From Argopecten irradians (lineage: Eukaryota; Mollusca; Bivalvia; Pectinida; Pectinidae), in assembly GCF_041381155.1 (NCBI RefSeq), contig NC_091134.1, positions 56,121,944-56,185,943 on the forward strand: a stretch of DNA of 64,000 nucleotides, read 5' to 3'. The notes beneath the pieces are model-generated. The model saw nothing but the letters and a program-made list of their open reading frames with translations, did not search any database and was not told the DNA's origin. Positions within the stretch are counted from its first letter, which is position 1. The number at the start of each line of letters is the position of its first letter. The translations under genes were made by a program, and so were the position numbers. Positions 10,799 through 24,200 of the stretch are shown piece by piece.

Positions 10799-11306
10799 TA
10801 TAAGGGCGCATCCCTTCGTGCCCGTAGGGCACGAATTGCGAAGCACTTCTAAGGTAACACATACATGCAAATATATGAAAAAACCCAATCTTCAAAATTC
10901 AATCCTACGAACTGACAGCTTCAGTTTGTGGCTGCCATTAATTTACCCACTGTTAAAAATCCCATCAGCGTGAATGCGATGCTTTAATAGAAGTGAGCTC
11001 ATTACATAATTAAGCGTTTCAAACGCTTTTATGATCCAACGAACGTAACCTTCATCCGGCAGAAGCTCACTACTATGGCTCTTTATATTTGCAAGCGTTC
11101 AAGTGATTGACCACCTTCCAATATAATCAGCTGACCAAAAACGGAATATCTATTACGGAAATATAATTTCTTCCTTCTCTTGTGTGGATTTCCTTCTCAA
11201 ATGGGGTTTAAAAATATACAGAAAATTCGACTCCGTTATTTCCATAAATTGAACTTTTTAACAGTGCATTATTAATGGTTACTGAAACATCTGGTTGCGC
11301 CCTTAA
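10799..11306. mobile_element. Possible ~508-bp MITE with TAAGGGCGCA ends
   Basis: TAAGGGCGCATCC at the left is inverted as GGTTGCGCCCTTA at the right. Just inside the left end is a perfect hairpin TTCGTGCCC-GTA-GGGCACGAA (about 10814-10834). No target-site duplication is obvious, so the boundaries are tentative. Confidence 0.45.
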
Positions 11307-12454
11307 GGCCTTGCCTTAAATTCATTCATATTAATTATAGGTTGATCTAAAATCTGAACCGTATGTTTCTAATCTGAGATATAATTGCAAACGATTGGAA
11401 ATTATTATTTGTTCATTGATCTGTAACAAAATGTATATTATTTGTACATGTACATGTATAGCTACATGTATCATAGCTAGCAGTCTTTATTTTAGTGGCG
11501 CATCCTATTTCAACAAAATTCAAATAGCATACAATCTATAAAAGCTGCATTTTTTATTTGATTATCATTATCTGTAAAGGTTCATTTGTTCATGCATCTA
11601 CACAGTCTATAGATGACAACGTCACTGAGTAACGTTAACGTACGTAGGGCCTAACGTTAGGCCTAGTGATCGTACTGTGTAAGTTAGGACCAATTGGAGA
11701 TTTCACTTAGAACATTTTGCTTACATGCGTCAAATATATTTACCATATTGTTGTTATATGTAGGTTTTGAATAATTGCCACCTTACAAGTTAATCTATGC
11801 CGAGTATATCCATATCTTCGCCTAATTGTAGTTGGTACAAATCAAATTGGTGGGGACCTCAGGGGGTTTCCCTGTGTATAATTTGTTTATGTAGGGTTTC
11901 CGACTATCTAAAAATAAAAACAACAAATAGAATTCCGTATTTCGTAACAATCATTTAAAGATTTCCAAGGTAGAAATCAAAACTCACTTCTTGGAACAAA
12001 ACATAAACACGACATGAATAAATAAATAAATTTCAAACATACAAAATGTCTGAAACAATTGAACTGTATTTTTAGGAATTAATACCGTATTAATTCACTG
12101 GTAAAAACAATGTTTGACTTTATCTATTAGAATGTTTTTGTCGTTTCCGGGGAATCCCTGTGCTACTTCTCTTTTCGGGGCCAGACCTACCATAACAGCA
12201 CAAACAATAGCTTTTTTTTAAAGGTTTGACTCAAATTTAATTTCCATATTCATTTTTGCTCAGGTTTCCTTTCTTAATTGCTTGTAACTTAGTTTTATAT
12301 AGCAGACATGCATAGTTTTCCATTCTCGTCATCATGTCAAACTTCCGGAAAAAAATAAAACAACCAAACAAATGAAATCGACAAGTGTAAAAAATGGGTA
12401 AGAGGTGCTAGATGCTAGTGTTAAATACTTCACTGACTGTATAGCTTATAGAAC
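11307..12454. other. Upstream region of DGCR6, no further gene
   Basis: Sequence between the IAP and DGCR6 starts, nearest DGCR6. It contains a 16-bp palindrome GGCCTAACGTTAGGCC near 11648 and ordinary AT-rich DNA. No TATA box could be placed with confidence. The DGCR6 promoter and 5' UTR should lie in the last few hundred bases. Confidence 0.5.
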
Positions 12455-15400
12455 ATGTCAGACACTAGTAATCTTGATCCGACTGTCTTAAGTTCGAGGA
12501 AAGATGAAATTGCACGCAGAGAACTACAGCAGAGGAGACATTACTTCTTACAGAAGGAGCTTCAGAACATGGCAAGAGAACTCCCTGGGTAAGTTTCTTT
12601 ATTGATTTCTTCTTCTTCCAATTTAAGGGACAGACTCAAAGGTTTGAGTGCATTTGTCCCTGGGAGGTGGCATCAATTTATGATACATGGGTTTTTTTAT
12701 ATTTATATATATATAGATAGATGAAAACAGGCCGTGTATATTATTATGAGAGGTTGTGTCAAGCCAGGGTTGTCCAGAAATTGGCATAGGTGTTAAACAT
12801 GGTGATAAGTCAAAGATCCACTATATATATAGACTAGGATATATAAAGACTATATATTAATTAGTCTATAGTAGTATTTGACTTACCAGCTTGCTAAACA
12901 CCTATGATTTCAATTGGTTTATACTACACACAGTCACACACTTTTATGTGCTTAATTAACCTATTAATAAAATCAGGATTCAAAACATACATGTGTAATT
13001 ACAGGTGGTACATGGTGTTGTACATTGTACAGGTACAAAAATTAAATTGTACATGTACAATTGTGCATGTAATTCCATACAATTGTACATGTATATAAAG
13101 TTCCAATGAATTTCTCGGGTATTTCATTTCCAGAACATGTTTTGCTTAATAAGATTCTAATTATATAGGCCTACCGGTATGTGCACGTACATTTGAGTAT
13201 GTTGTTGATATTATTATCTTGTTGCTACAATTAGTATATATTTTTTTATAAATAAATATAGGCCTATAATACACCTGTATACATGTAAGTTGTGTTTGAA
13301 TTTGAATATGAAATTATGCATGCAACATTCATTGCTTAGCTACAATACATATACACAGTTATCCTAAATCTTTCATTTAATATGTACACTATTATCTTTA
13401 TAATTATAGATTTATATATTTTGAAATTATCTTCTTTAGTTTTAAGTATAACTTAATTAATTGACTTGTACATGTTTTGAAATTTGATTAAGTATGAAAT
13501 TATTTAATTATCATTGAGTGCTTATAAAATTGTAGTATACAAATCTAGATCTTTAGTATACAAATCTAGATCTTTAATTATTTGATCCATTCTCAATATC
13601 TGTTATTGTTTCATGTGCATGCTTTCTATCACTTGACAGGAAATACCAGCAGCGGATGCCGTATAATCTTCTGTCTGGTTTAGCTAATGTTCTGCTGGAT
13701 GATACCATGTTTGAAATCGTCCGAAGCCTACAGGAAGTGCAGCAGCTTGAGGAGAGACATCTGTCGAGTCAGCGCATCAAACTTGTCAACGACCATAAAG
13801 GTGTGCAGCATACAGATGTCAAGATTTCTCTTTAAATTTTCAGATTATTCTATTTTTGATTTTAATTTTAAATTTTGTTACAAATTATTGTTTTAGCACA
13901 CAAAGTCATATACATTATGTACTGTACAAACATGTAGGAATGATATTGGTAAATACACTGTATACATTACATGTATGATTGTGAAATGTACATATATTAT
14001 TTCATAAGCTAGCTGTATTCCTTGTGTTAGGTTAGGAACCTGATTCAGATTAGAATTACCTGGTAAGATATTACACTGTTATTTTGATTACATCTGCTTT
14101 CATCAACAGCACAGCGACATGACCTTCAGAAGAAACACAAAGAAATGCTGCAGTCATGTCAGACCAAGCCCCACAACCTCCCTATAGTGGAGAGTACCAT
14201 TGAAAGGGAGAAAATTGTGAGTTAATTAAGTGAAGTAGGCAAATATAGTGGTGTATATATAGAAAGATGAAACATAATGGGGGGGGGGGGGGGTCAAAGG
14301 TCCTCAATATTTTGTAACCCCAAATTGGCGCAAGATTTTGGTTTTTGAGGGGAAGGGAGGGGGGAAAAAACTTTACGATTTACATGCAGAATGGCTGAGA
14401 TGAATTTTACAATATGTTTTAATGAATTTGCAAGTGCCTTCGCATGAGATTTTGGTGTTCGGGTGGTCCGAGGGTCTCCCCATGGGAAAAAAAAGTTTTA
14501 GAATCGCTGATATGAGTTCTACGATGTATTTTGATGAATTTGCGAGCGCCGACGGCACAAGATTTTGGCATTTGTGGGGTCCGGGGTCTCCCCCGTATAA
14601 AAAAAAACAATGGCTGAGATGAGTTTTATGATGTATTTTGATGATTTTAAAGTGTTCTTGACATGGTAATTTTGCGATTAAAAGCTACCTGCACATAGAA
14701 ATGATAATTGTGAATGTCATCATATCATACTCTGCTCGATTTGAACATACCGCTTCACACCATCAGCTATTGTTGCATAACTCAAAATGATAATAAATTA
14801 ATTGCTAGGACATATAGATTAATTTATTTTTTAAGAAATGATTTTTTTTTTAAATGCGTAGTAGAATTCTTTGATGGATATTTTTAGTCTATTCGATATA
14901 TATGTGTATTGAATTTTTATTATCAAGGGTTTGAACATTACGTACTTGAATGTTTAAGCGAATGCGCCACGCAGCGAAAAAAAAATTTTGAAAGGAAGTA
15001 CAAAAAATGTGCAGAAGGACCCTTTTATCTTTCAAATGTGCATTTTTAGAAGATTTCATTCGGCTGAAATGGGGGGGAGCAAAAAGACATGTTTGCCCCC
15101 CCCACACCTCCTCCGCTTCCTATGTCCCTGAAATAGATTACATTATCAATATTTGCAGTTAATATAACAGTTGTCTTGCCAATCATCATCCATAAATGCC
15201 ATTTTAAACAAACTTTGTGTACTTTAGTAAACAGCAGACATTAAGTTGTCTAATAAATTTTCTTCTTCAAAGGAAAAAAGAGCTGACATATGTGTAAAAG
15301 AAAACAAAAAGGAGACTCAACCTTCTGTATTTATCGGAATGTTAAAATGTCAAATGAAATATAAATTTAAGGATGAAATTCAAGTTCAGTGTGTGTTGAT

Positions 15401-15778
15401 GAATTTGGAACAGCTACTCGTGTAACCAGATAGCTTACAATCATTGTTTACTGTACAAACTTAACACAAAAATGCTAAAATAAATTATTCACTTAAGTAT
15501 ATGTATAAGATATATAATGACATTACTAACTACATAACAAATTATTATCATTCAAATGTGGGTTTCAGACATTAGAGCGCCGCTGTGAAGAAGAGTTGAA
15601 GAAGCGGGACATGAAGATCATCCTTGACCTTGACCAGAAGGTGATGGACCAACAGGTAATGCTGGAGCGGGCTGGTGTTCCTGGATTCTTCGTTACCAAC
15701 AAAAAACAAGATATTCAGCTTCAAATGTATCTATTGGAGTTTATACAGAGACTAAGTCATATGGATATTCCATCCTGA
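12455..15778 (+). CDS. DGCR6: DGCR6 / gonadal-family protein, 203 residues, four coding exons
   Basis: Exons 12455-12588, 13640-13800, 14110-14216 and 15569-15778 join in phase (2, 1, 0) to 203 codons plus stop. Donors are GTAAGT, GTGTGC and GTGAGT; acceptors end ACAG, ACAG and TCAG. Features shared with vertebrate DGCR6 (about 220 residues) include HYFLQKELQNMARELPGKYQ near the N-terminus, a DDTMFEIVRSLQEVQQLEE segment, KPHNLPIVE, and LDLDQKVMDQQ...LERAGVPGFFVT near the C-terminus. The protein is mostly helical with likely coiled coils and no membrane segment. Its molecular role is poorly defined; the family includes human DGCR6/DGCR6L and Drosophila gdl. The last codons (QRLSHMDIPS) are also the first unit of the minisatellite that follows, and the predicted C-terminus is shorter than in vertebrates. 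Confidence 0.94.
12785..12906. mobile_element. 122-bp foldback in DGCR6 intron 1
   Basis: CATAGGTGTTAAACA with GATAAGTCAAA at the left is inverted at the right as TTGACTTACC...AAACACCTATG. The arms flank an AT-rich centre that is itself inverted (ACTATATATATAGACT / AGTCTATAGT). Confidence 0.7.
13534..13575. repeat. 21-bp direct duplication in DGCR6 intron 1
   Basis: GTATACAAATCTAGATCTTT occurs twice in direct succession, ending about 63 bp upstream of the exon 2 acceptor. Confidence 0.8.
14279..15130. repeat. G-run and ~115-bp triplicated repeat in DGCR6 intron 3
   Basis: A run of 15 G (14279-14293) is followed by three diverged copies of a ~115-bp unit, phased on AGATTTTGG at about 14333, 14448 and 14560, each with TTTGATGAATTTGC-like words and a GGTCTCCCC block. 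A C-rich stretch (about 15070-15115) with CCTCCGCTTCCTATGTCCCTG-like sequence closes the region and may be the other end of the same insertion. No coding sequence. The element family is not recognised. Confidence 0.55.
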
Positions 15779-16455
15779 CATTTATTTCTGATACAGGGAC
15801 TTATAGTCATTTGGAAATCTTGTCCTGACATTTACCTCTCGTACAGAGGCATAGTCAAAAGGATATTCCTTCCTGACATTGCTCTCTCATACAGAGACTT
15901 AGTCATACGGATATTCCTTCCTGACATTGCTCTCTCATACAGAGACTTAGTCATACGGATATTCCTTCCTGACATTGCTCTCTCATACAGAGACTTAGTC
16001 ATACGGATATTCCTTCCTGACATTGCTATCTCATACAGAGACTTAGTCATATGGATATTCCTTCCTGACATTGCTATCTCATACAGAGACTTAGTCATAC
16101 GGATATTCCTTCCTGACATTGCTCTCTCATACAGAGACTTAGTCATACGGATATTCCTTCCTGACATTGCTCTCTCATACAGAGACTTAGTCATACGGAT
16201 ATTCCTTCCTGACATTGCTATCTCATACAGAGACTTAGTCATATGGATGTTCCTTCCTGACATTACTCTCTCATAAAGAGACTTTGTCATATGGATATTC
16301 CTTCCTGACATTACTCTCCCATACAGAGACTTAGTCATATGGATATTCCTTCCTGACATTGCTCTCTCAAACAGAGACTTAGCCATACAGATATTCCCTC
16401 CTGACACTTAGTCACACGGATATTCCCTCCTGACATTGCTCTCTCATACAGAGAC
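15743..16455 (+). repeat. 48-bp minisatellite beginning inside the DGCR6 coding region
   Basis: About 14 units start at 15743, 15791, 15841, then every 48 bp from 15889 (15937, 15985, ... 16321, 16369), with a partial deletion near 16400. The first unit spans the last DGCR6 codons, the stop and 3' UTR. Later units have the consensus ATACAGAGACTTAGTCATAC then GGATATTCCTTCCTGACATT. In the DGCR6 frame each regular unit repeats the TGA stop. Because 48 is a multiple of three the opposite strand stays open for 191 codons, a by-product of the period. Confidence 0.95.
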
Positions 16456-16712
16456 TCAATAACCCAATAAGCGCCCAGGGCGTTTAAAAAATTGCAAAAA
16501 AAAAATGAAAAAGGTGCGAATAAGACGCAGTTAATGCAAATCTACACAGTTTTCTGTATTATTTGGTCTTTATTCATGCCTGGGCAATTGAAATCTACTA
16601 AGTTTTGTGTATTATTTGGTCTTTATTTATGCCTGGGCAACTGAAATCAAGGCCTCAAAAATGGGGAGGGGCACTTGTAGGGACATGCGCGCTTATTGGG
16701 TCGAATACGATA
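16455..16712. mobile_element. MITE copy 1 of the CCGTATTC/AATAAGCGCC family
   Basis: Left ACCCAATAAGCGCCCAGGG and right GCGCTTATTGGGTCGAATACG are inverted (CCCAATAAGCGC perfect). Same family as 51300-51504 and 53749-53942. This copy lacks the outermost left bases and has an internal duplication of ~55 bp containing TTATTTGGTCTTTATTCATGC. It directly abuts the DGCR6 minisatellite. Confidence 0.8.
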
Positions 16713-16925
16713 ATAGATTCTGCCATTTTGAGATAAATGTGATTCAATGTAGAGAGTCAATATTTATAGGTCAAATAATAAGCACGTTATTGTTTTAGAA
16801 TGGACCAATCACAGAACTTTCAGATCTTCTTTCTGAATATAAAAATCCGATCAAAAAATGGTCCAATTGTGTATAAGTTCCTGTGGTCAGTGATCTGTAA
16901 CGTGAGGTTCCAATCTATTCCTTGT

Positions 16926-17035
16926 GATTAACTTTGGGGGAAAAGTCTCCTCATATACGAGATACATTGTTCTGTAATTTAATTAACTTTGGGAGAAAAG
17001 TCTCCTCTTACTCGAGATGCATTGCTCTGTAATTT
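16926..17035. repeat. Two-copy ~55-bp direct repeat
   Basis: ATTAACTTTGGGGGAAAAGT, CTCCTC, CGAGATACATTG and CTGTAATTT recur as ATTAACTTTGGGAGAAAAGT, CTCCTC, CGAGATGCATTG and CTGTAATTT. Function unknown. Confidence 0.8.
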
Positions 17036-18244
17036 AGAGACATGGATGAATGGAATGACATTATGATTAATCTTTGCTTACAGCAATTAAGACCATTGTG
17101 ATACCAAATTTTGAATTGAGATGAAATGACATCATTCTAAATGCTTTTCAAATTCCAAAATAAAATTATTCTCGGATTCATGTACATGTATTTATATAAG
17201 AAAATGATGTTTATTAAATTGATACTTTTAAGTGAATGAAATAAAGTTATTAAGGGTGTACAATATACAAGAGCTGTCGTGATTATTTAAATCAATAGTG
17301 ATTTCGTAGCTTACTTGCCCTATTGTTGCAGCATTTGTTTTCTTTCCGGTTGTCAACTTTTTTCATTTAAAAGACTTCTCCAAAATCTGAGAAGCTCATG
17401 AGCAGAGACTCAGCCATGATGTTGTACCTACATGGATAATTTGTTGGGATAAAAGACTTCCAAATTGTCGCAATGAATGACATTGACCTTCATTCAAGTT
17501 TACTAACTTAGTAATATGACAAAAGCCGGAAACTCTGAACACGTTCTTGTCAGCAACTAAAAAGTCTAGACACTTATTTTTACACCTACATGACAGTATT
17601 GCATGTATGCTTATTAAAAATATCACTGCAGCTTGGTACTGCAATGTCCAATTGATAAGCAAAAATAGTGTTCTGTAGGTCCAAACCATAATTAACGAGG
17701 CGTTTCCGTGGGTTTCGTATGACATGATTTCAGTATATGAATAATGACTTAGATAAAACTGTAAAGGACACATTTCCTTTTTAACTGACAAATATACATA
17801 TGTACTGTATGGCAGAATATTAATAAATCAATGAAGTGTGGGTGAAGGATTTTAATAGATCTAAAATTAAATAAAAAGAATTCATGAATTAATTCAATTT
17901 CGTCAAGTCATTTAAGATGCGAAAAAACAATTATGATGATCATTACTCAATTCATGAGCTTTGTCGATCATTTAGAAATAACGAAAAACAAATATAGTAT
18001 TGAAACCATTTTTATTTTCATACGACGTTTACCTGTTCAAGCTTTCCCCGTCAACATTTATTTCACAGAAACGAACAAAGCTCTTTAGGACGGAAACAAT
18101 TTCGATAAGCCATTTTTGATTGACAGAGTTGCACAAATAAACAGCAACCCAATTATAATGGAAATTCAGCATTTGGGTGATCGTTTAGTCTTGTAATTAT
18201 GTGTATGGATAATATATGGGAAAAGACAGTTGCCTTGTCGTGCT
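17036..18244. other. Intergenic between DGCR6 and GST copy A, no gene recognised
   Basis: AT-rich. An AATAAA at about 17240 could serve DGCR6 (a long 3' UTR through the minisatellite) and a minus-strand AATAAA near 18056-18061 could serve GST copy A. A minus-strand frame of 131 residues (17396-17791) has one hydrophobic stretch but no recognisable domain and no splice support; I treat it as chance. Confidence 0.5.
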
Positions 18245-21200
18245 TTAACTGTTTGCCATGGCCTCCCTTACGTGTGGAGTGTTAAAGTCGATGTCAGGCC
18301 CAATGGATACAATTCGTGTCGGGTTGATTGATTCATGACTTGCCTGGAAAAAATGAAATGAAAGTGGGAGAGATATTAAATACTTTCATCCTACTATGAA
18401 GCCATGAATTCATACTCCTAAAATATGCCTTCAACCAAGAGTTTAACTAAATTATAAATTGAATTAATAAAATGCCAACATCGTTTTATTACCACGGTCT
18501 CAGATATGATTCATTGTAGTACAAGCCAAATGAATATATATAATTGGTGTTATGTAATATTTTAGTTTAATTACTTACCATATAATGTTTTGTGATGTGT
18601 TCAAAGTTGACAGTGTCAGCCACTCCTGGGATCTGGTACAAATCCCTCAGGTATCCCCACATGTTTGGGTAGTCCACTATCCGCTTCTTATTACACTAAT
18701 GTATACAAAGGAAACTGCTGTATTAGAACAACTATTCTTTTACATCGTATCGATAAAAAACAGGAATGATATTACGTAATATGTACATCTTTTTCTTCTT
18801 GGTAATTACCAACTTTATTATGTCAAATAATATGTTACACACCAGCTTGATCTTCATTTTGATAGCGTATACGCTACAATGAACTCAGTTTGCAGTGGAC
18901 ATATATGTACATGCATATATTCATACTACCATACACGCAGTCAAAATGAAGATCAATCCCTATATACGATTTGTATGATAGATATAAATACTGTAAAGCA
19001 TGCCAGACATACATATCGATATTGAGTTTTTTTCCTTCGTAGACTTCATGCTTTTTCGTTTGCATGCTTTGGGGGTCAATATCATTTGATTTAACACATG
19101 TTTGCAAGCTCCCTTGCGGAAAGGTATCGATTGTAACGTCATTATTTTGTGAGCGTAATTCACGTCGTTTTCTCCGAAAAATATGACGTTACGCTCGCAA
19201 ACACACGACGTCACAATCAATATCTACCCGCAAATGGCCGCAAGGGCAGATAGCTCTGTTATATGCAAATACGGAACTTCCTATAGTACTGCAAAATCAT
19301 AAAATTATTTTTTAAGAACAGTTGATGTTTATTCCTGTCTGTTCATTGATGCAAATATTCTTGTTACATCGTTTTAATATATAATAAATATATTTTCATA
19401 GCAAGACCATTACATGTACATAAGGAACATTTTCCCATTTGTGTAAGATAATAGAAATATTCCTGTTTAAACCGTACAATATGTCTGTATGGTTCAAACA
19501 CTAATTATGATTAAGTCATAATTGTTTGTTATGTGATTACCTTGAAATGTCCTACGTAGACTTTGTCAAAACGTATGAGGGTTGTAAAAAGACGGATATC
19601 TGCCTCCGTTAAGGTACTTCCAGTTAGATAGCGGGATTTAGAGAGGATACCTTCCACCTGAAGCAAGATAGCTAAATCATACGTGCTGTTATAGGAAAAA
19701 TACTGAAATTTTAAAGCACTTGTAAAGTATTATATATTATGTACATGTATATAACAGGCTGATGTGTTGCTTTTCTCTCTGAGGCTGTCGAGTCTGTACC
19801 AGAATTATAGAGAACACGTTCTTGGTTTCACACATCTTTATACAACATAGAATATTTATCATTGATTATTTCCTTTAGAATAAATAAATAAGTAGTAGTC
19901 ACTCTCTCTTTCACACGTTTCACACACACACAGATATATAAGCAAATTCGATGATAATATCAGTAAAGAAGTTACATTCATCCACATTAAAATTGTAGGA
20001 AATATGTTCTTGGTTTTGACATCCTTATACAGTATTGTTTTCTATGTTTGAGTTCATCGCACTAAAGCCTTTACATACTCACTGATCAAGTCGAAAATAG
20101 TGCAAGGGAGATCCATTTTTTATGACATAGTCGAAATTGAAATAAAAACATGTTTTAGTTCTATAGAGTTCACCAACGAAGGTGTTACAATGTACACTGA
20201 ACATGGGATCCTTTGTACCTTGTCGAGCCCCTGGAATACTTCCCGAACTGCTACGTCATATGCCTCTTGTGCTCGTGCAAATCCACTTCTGTACACACCG
20301 TTGTTGATCATTCTACAATTCAAAGATCTCTTATTAGTAATGCATCAGTTTTTGGTGCCCATAATATTTAAATATTGATGAATATTACAGAAAATCATGA
20401 TAGGAACAAAAAAAAAATTCACTATTATTCTTTTTATTATTATTTACAATTACAAGATCATTCCAATTCAAAATAGTTTTCGGCTCTAAGAGACCCATGT
20501 AAGAACATTGCAGAGAGTTAATAATTTGATTTCTACAGACCCTCCAAACAATGACAGAATTAAAAATATTCAATAAATTATTATTATCTCTGTTACATTT
20601 TCGATACATACGGATAAATCCATTCGTTTAATGCGTCGATTTCCTTCCGGAGGTTTTCAGGATAAAGGTCTAACTTCCGCTGTTCTACCGTGGTACAAAA
20701 AGCGTTGAATTCAGTATTCAGCATCCGGATAATCTCGCTTGACTCGTTGTTTACAATAGTCTTCTTTTGTTTGTCCCAAAGAACGGGAACAGTAATACGT
20801 CCGCCATAGTCTGCGAAAATGAGAAATTATACACGTTTGAATTCATGCCATCGGTCAATTGTACAAAGATGTACTTTATAATGTTGTTTTTATGGTATTG
20901 CCCTTGATGTCTTTTTAGAAAATAAAGCAAATTAAAAAACAAATCTTTATATTGGTCACTTCATTCCGAAATCAGAATTTGTATCTCAATATCAAAATCT
21001 ATCAGTTGGCGAGTTCGTTCAGGTTGAAAATAAAGTAGAAAGTCAAACTGTCTGAAACGAGGTTTAATGAGATGGAGAAAATTACAAATGTACATTTGTT
21101 TAGCTATTGAAACGATGCGATATATGGTGACTTGATAGAAGGACTTTGGGTATAAATTGTATGATTGGTGTTTGAAATTGACATTGTCTGAAACGCTTCC

Positions 21201-24200
21201 TTTCTGGGCAGTACAAATACCCCACACATACAGATACAACTTATTTTACATCAGCTAAAATGCATTGGCATGTTTTAATCAAAGACCATGACTACGCATT
21301 TTATTTTTAACAAGCCCGACAACATCACCAAAAACAGAGATTTGTATTATCACGCTACAGCTGAACTGACCTGGGTTCGCTTTATGATAAACCTCTCTCA
21401 TCCGTGAACAACCGTTGACCGTGTCCAGCGTACAATCCTGTTTCTGCATTATCAATATGGTAAAACAATGTAGGACTCTCACAGGTTTTAATAAGTAGAA
21501 TATTTACCTAATATATGGCATAATAATTAAATCTGCAAAATTATAAAAAAAAGTTGTGGAAAAACCAACAAATATTCAAAACTATCAATGAGAAGGAAGA
21601 AAATCTAAAACACGAAAATTGGCATTTAATTCTGATGGGCTTGATATTGTTTAATGCTATCTAAAACCGAGTCTAAATTGTTTATCTTGGGGAAAAATCC
21701 ACTACCTTTTATTAAAATGTACACAGAGTCACAATGATGCCAACCTTGTTTGTAAAAGACCATCCATGTCCATCCATGAACCAATCGACCACATCACACG
21801 AGATGACGTCCTCCAGTCCTTTTAGTTTTCTGACGATCAGAGTCCGGTGAGCCCAAGGACAGGCAAGACTGACATACAGGTGATACCGCCCAGCCTCTGA
21901 CGGAAAGCCAGACGATCCGTCCGCTGTTTAGTTGATAGAAAAAACGGCGAGGGCAAACGAAAAGGAAATCATTTAGAAAAAGCAACAACCATATAATACA
22001 TTATGTATATCAGTTAGTCTTTGATTTTGTTTTTTGTTCCTATTTTTTTATTCCCTACAAAAATAGAAAAAATGGTTTGGGCTTTAAGTTGCAATGACCA
22101 TATGCATTTGTTCGAAGTTTCCTGACTATCTTTTTGTGTTAAATACCATATGTTATATTACAAAGAGAAGAAAAACGCCCTGAAACATCCGTCTCGTTTG
22201 ATACATGCAGTGGTGAAATATCAAACTCTCCAAAACAACTTTCACCTTCATTTATAAGTTGCACATACACTAGAATTGAAGAAATGCGAGCGCGATATTT
22301 GAAATATCAAAACAGTACTCTGTATATAAATGATAAACTAACTAACAAAAAGTAAGGATATTAGGATCTTTCTTTACGTTAGTGAATCTTGTGATCGTAC
22401 GTCATGTCAATGTTTATAACAAAATGTTTGCTTCCATATGCTTTTTAGCTCACCTGGCCCGAAGGGCCGGTGAGCTTATGTCATGGCGCGGCGTCCGTCG
22501 TCCGTCGTCAGTCCGTCCGTCAACATTTCCTTTAAATCGCTACTAGTCATAGAGTTCTGCATGGACTGTAACCAAATCTGGCCACAAACATCCTTGGGGG
22601 AAGGAGAACAGAACTTATATAAATTTTGGCTCTAACCCCCCGGCGGCAGAAGGGGCGGGGCCCAATAGGGAAAATAAAGGTAAATCCTATAAAACGCTAC
22701 TTGTCCTAGAGTTCTGCATGGATTGTAACCAAATTTGGCCCAAAACATCCTTGGGGGAAAGGGGAACAGAACTTGTATAAATTTTGGCTCTGACTCCTTG
22801 GGGGCAGGAGGGGCAGGGCCAATTAGGGAAATAGAGGTAAATCCTTTAAATCGCTACTTGTCCTAGAGTTCTGCATCGATTGTAACCAAATTTGGCCCAA
22901 AACATCCTTGGGGGAAAGGGGAACAGAACTTGTATAAATTTTGGCTCTGACCCCCCGGGGGCAGGAGGGGCGGGGCCCAATAGGGGAAATAGAGGTAAAT
23001 CCTATAAATCGCTACTTGTCCTAGAGTTCTGCATGGATTGTAACCAAATTTGGCCATAAATATCCTTGGCGAAAGGAGAACAGAACTTGTATAAATTTTG
23101 GTTCTGACCCCTTGGGGGCAGGAGGGGCGGGGCCCAATAGGGGAAATAGAGGTAAATCCTATAAATCGCTACTTGTCCTAGAGTTCTGCATGGATTGTAA
23201 CCAAATTTGGCCCAAAACATCCTTGGGGGAAAGGGGAACAGAACTTGTATAAATTTTGGCTCTGACGCCCCGGGGGTAGGAGGGGCGGGGCCCAATAGGG
23301 GAAATAGAGGTAAATCCTATAAATCGCTATTTGTCCTAGAGTTCTGTATGGATTGTAACCAAATTTGGCCAGAAATGCATCCTTTGGGGAAAGAGAACAG
23401 AAAATTGTATAAATTTTGGCTCTGACCCCCCGGGGGCAGGAGGGGCGGGGCCCGATAGGGGAAATAGAGGTAAATCCTATAAATCGCTAATAGTCATATA
23501 GTTCTGCTTGGATTTTAACCAAATTTGGCCCAGAAACATCCTTGGGGTTAACAGAATTTGTATAAATTTTGGCTTTGACCCCCTGGAGCAGAAAGAGTGG
23601 GGCCCAATAGGGGAATTAGAGGTAAACAATTACCTTTATTCAGAACATTCCTAGGCATTACAAACCAGGTGAGCGAGACAGGCCCTCTGGGCCTCTTGTT
23701 TTTCAATGTTTTAGACCACCTTTACCGAAGCATGTGAACAGTGAGATTTCTCTGGATCTTTGTACCATCTTGTATCACTTACCAGTTATCCTGCAACGAA
23801 ATTGAACCTGATTAACCACTGTCATTACGATATATTACAATTGAGAACTATTAAGATGGTGACTTGATCAGTAGACTGCGATTCATTTCCCAGACGAAGG
23901 CTACGTAGCCGACAATTTTGAACAGAGACTGTTTATATTATGTATCTTGTAAATAATGTTCCCTTTGGAACACTTATGAGAAGTTAGAGAGAAAATATTA
24001 GTTATTTAAAGGGGTATTATTTTAGCGTTAATCGCATTATGACGTTTTACTATGGTACATTCGTTTGTTCTGCAAATTCTTTATAAAAAGAAATGCCTTC
24101 AATATAAAAATGGTGAGTGATGATACCTTAGCGATGACGCTTACTGTTTGTTTGAATAAGCTTCATTGTAGAACGACATTTTAAAGTTTTCATGTAATTT

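Noticed and set aside
14279-14293. G15 run as a G-quadruplex regulatory site
   Set aside because: It could fold, but it lies in a repeat-derived intron stretch with no other regulatory sign.
14373-14622. Overlapping 61-66-residue frames in DGCR6 intron 3
   Set aside because: They follow the ~115-bp repeat units and lie within an intron.
15832-16407. 191-residue minus-strand frame of 16-residue repeats (MSGRNIRMTKSLYERA)
   Set aside because: Produced by a 48-bp repeat whose length is a multiple of three; it is antisense to the DGCR6 3' end and has no upstream coding sequence.
17396-17791. 131-residue minus-strand frame with a hydrophobic stretch
   Set aside because: No family resemblance and no promoter or splice support; such lengths arise by chance in a 64-kb AT-rich window.
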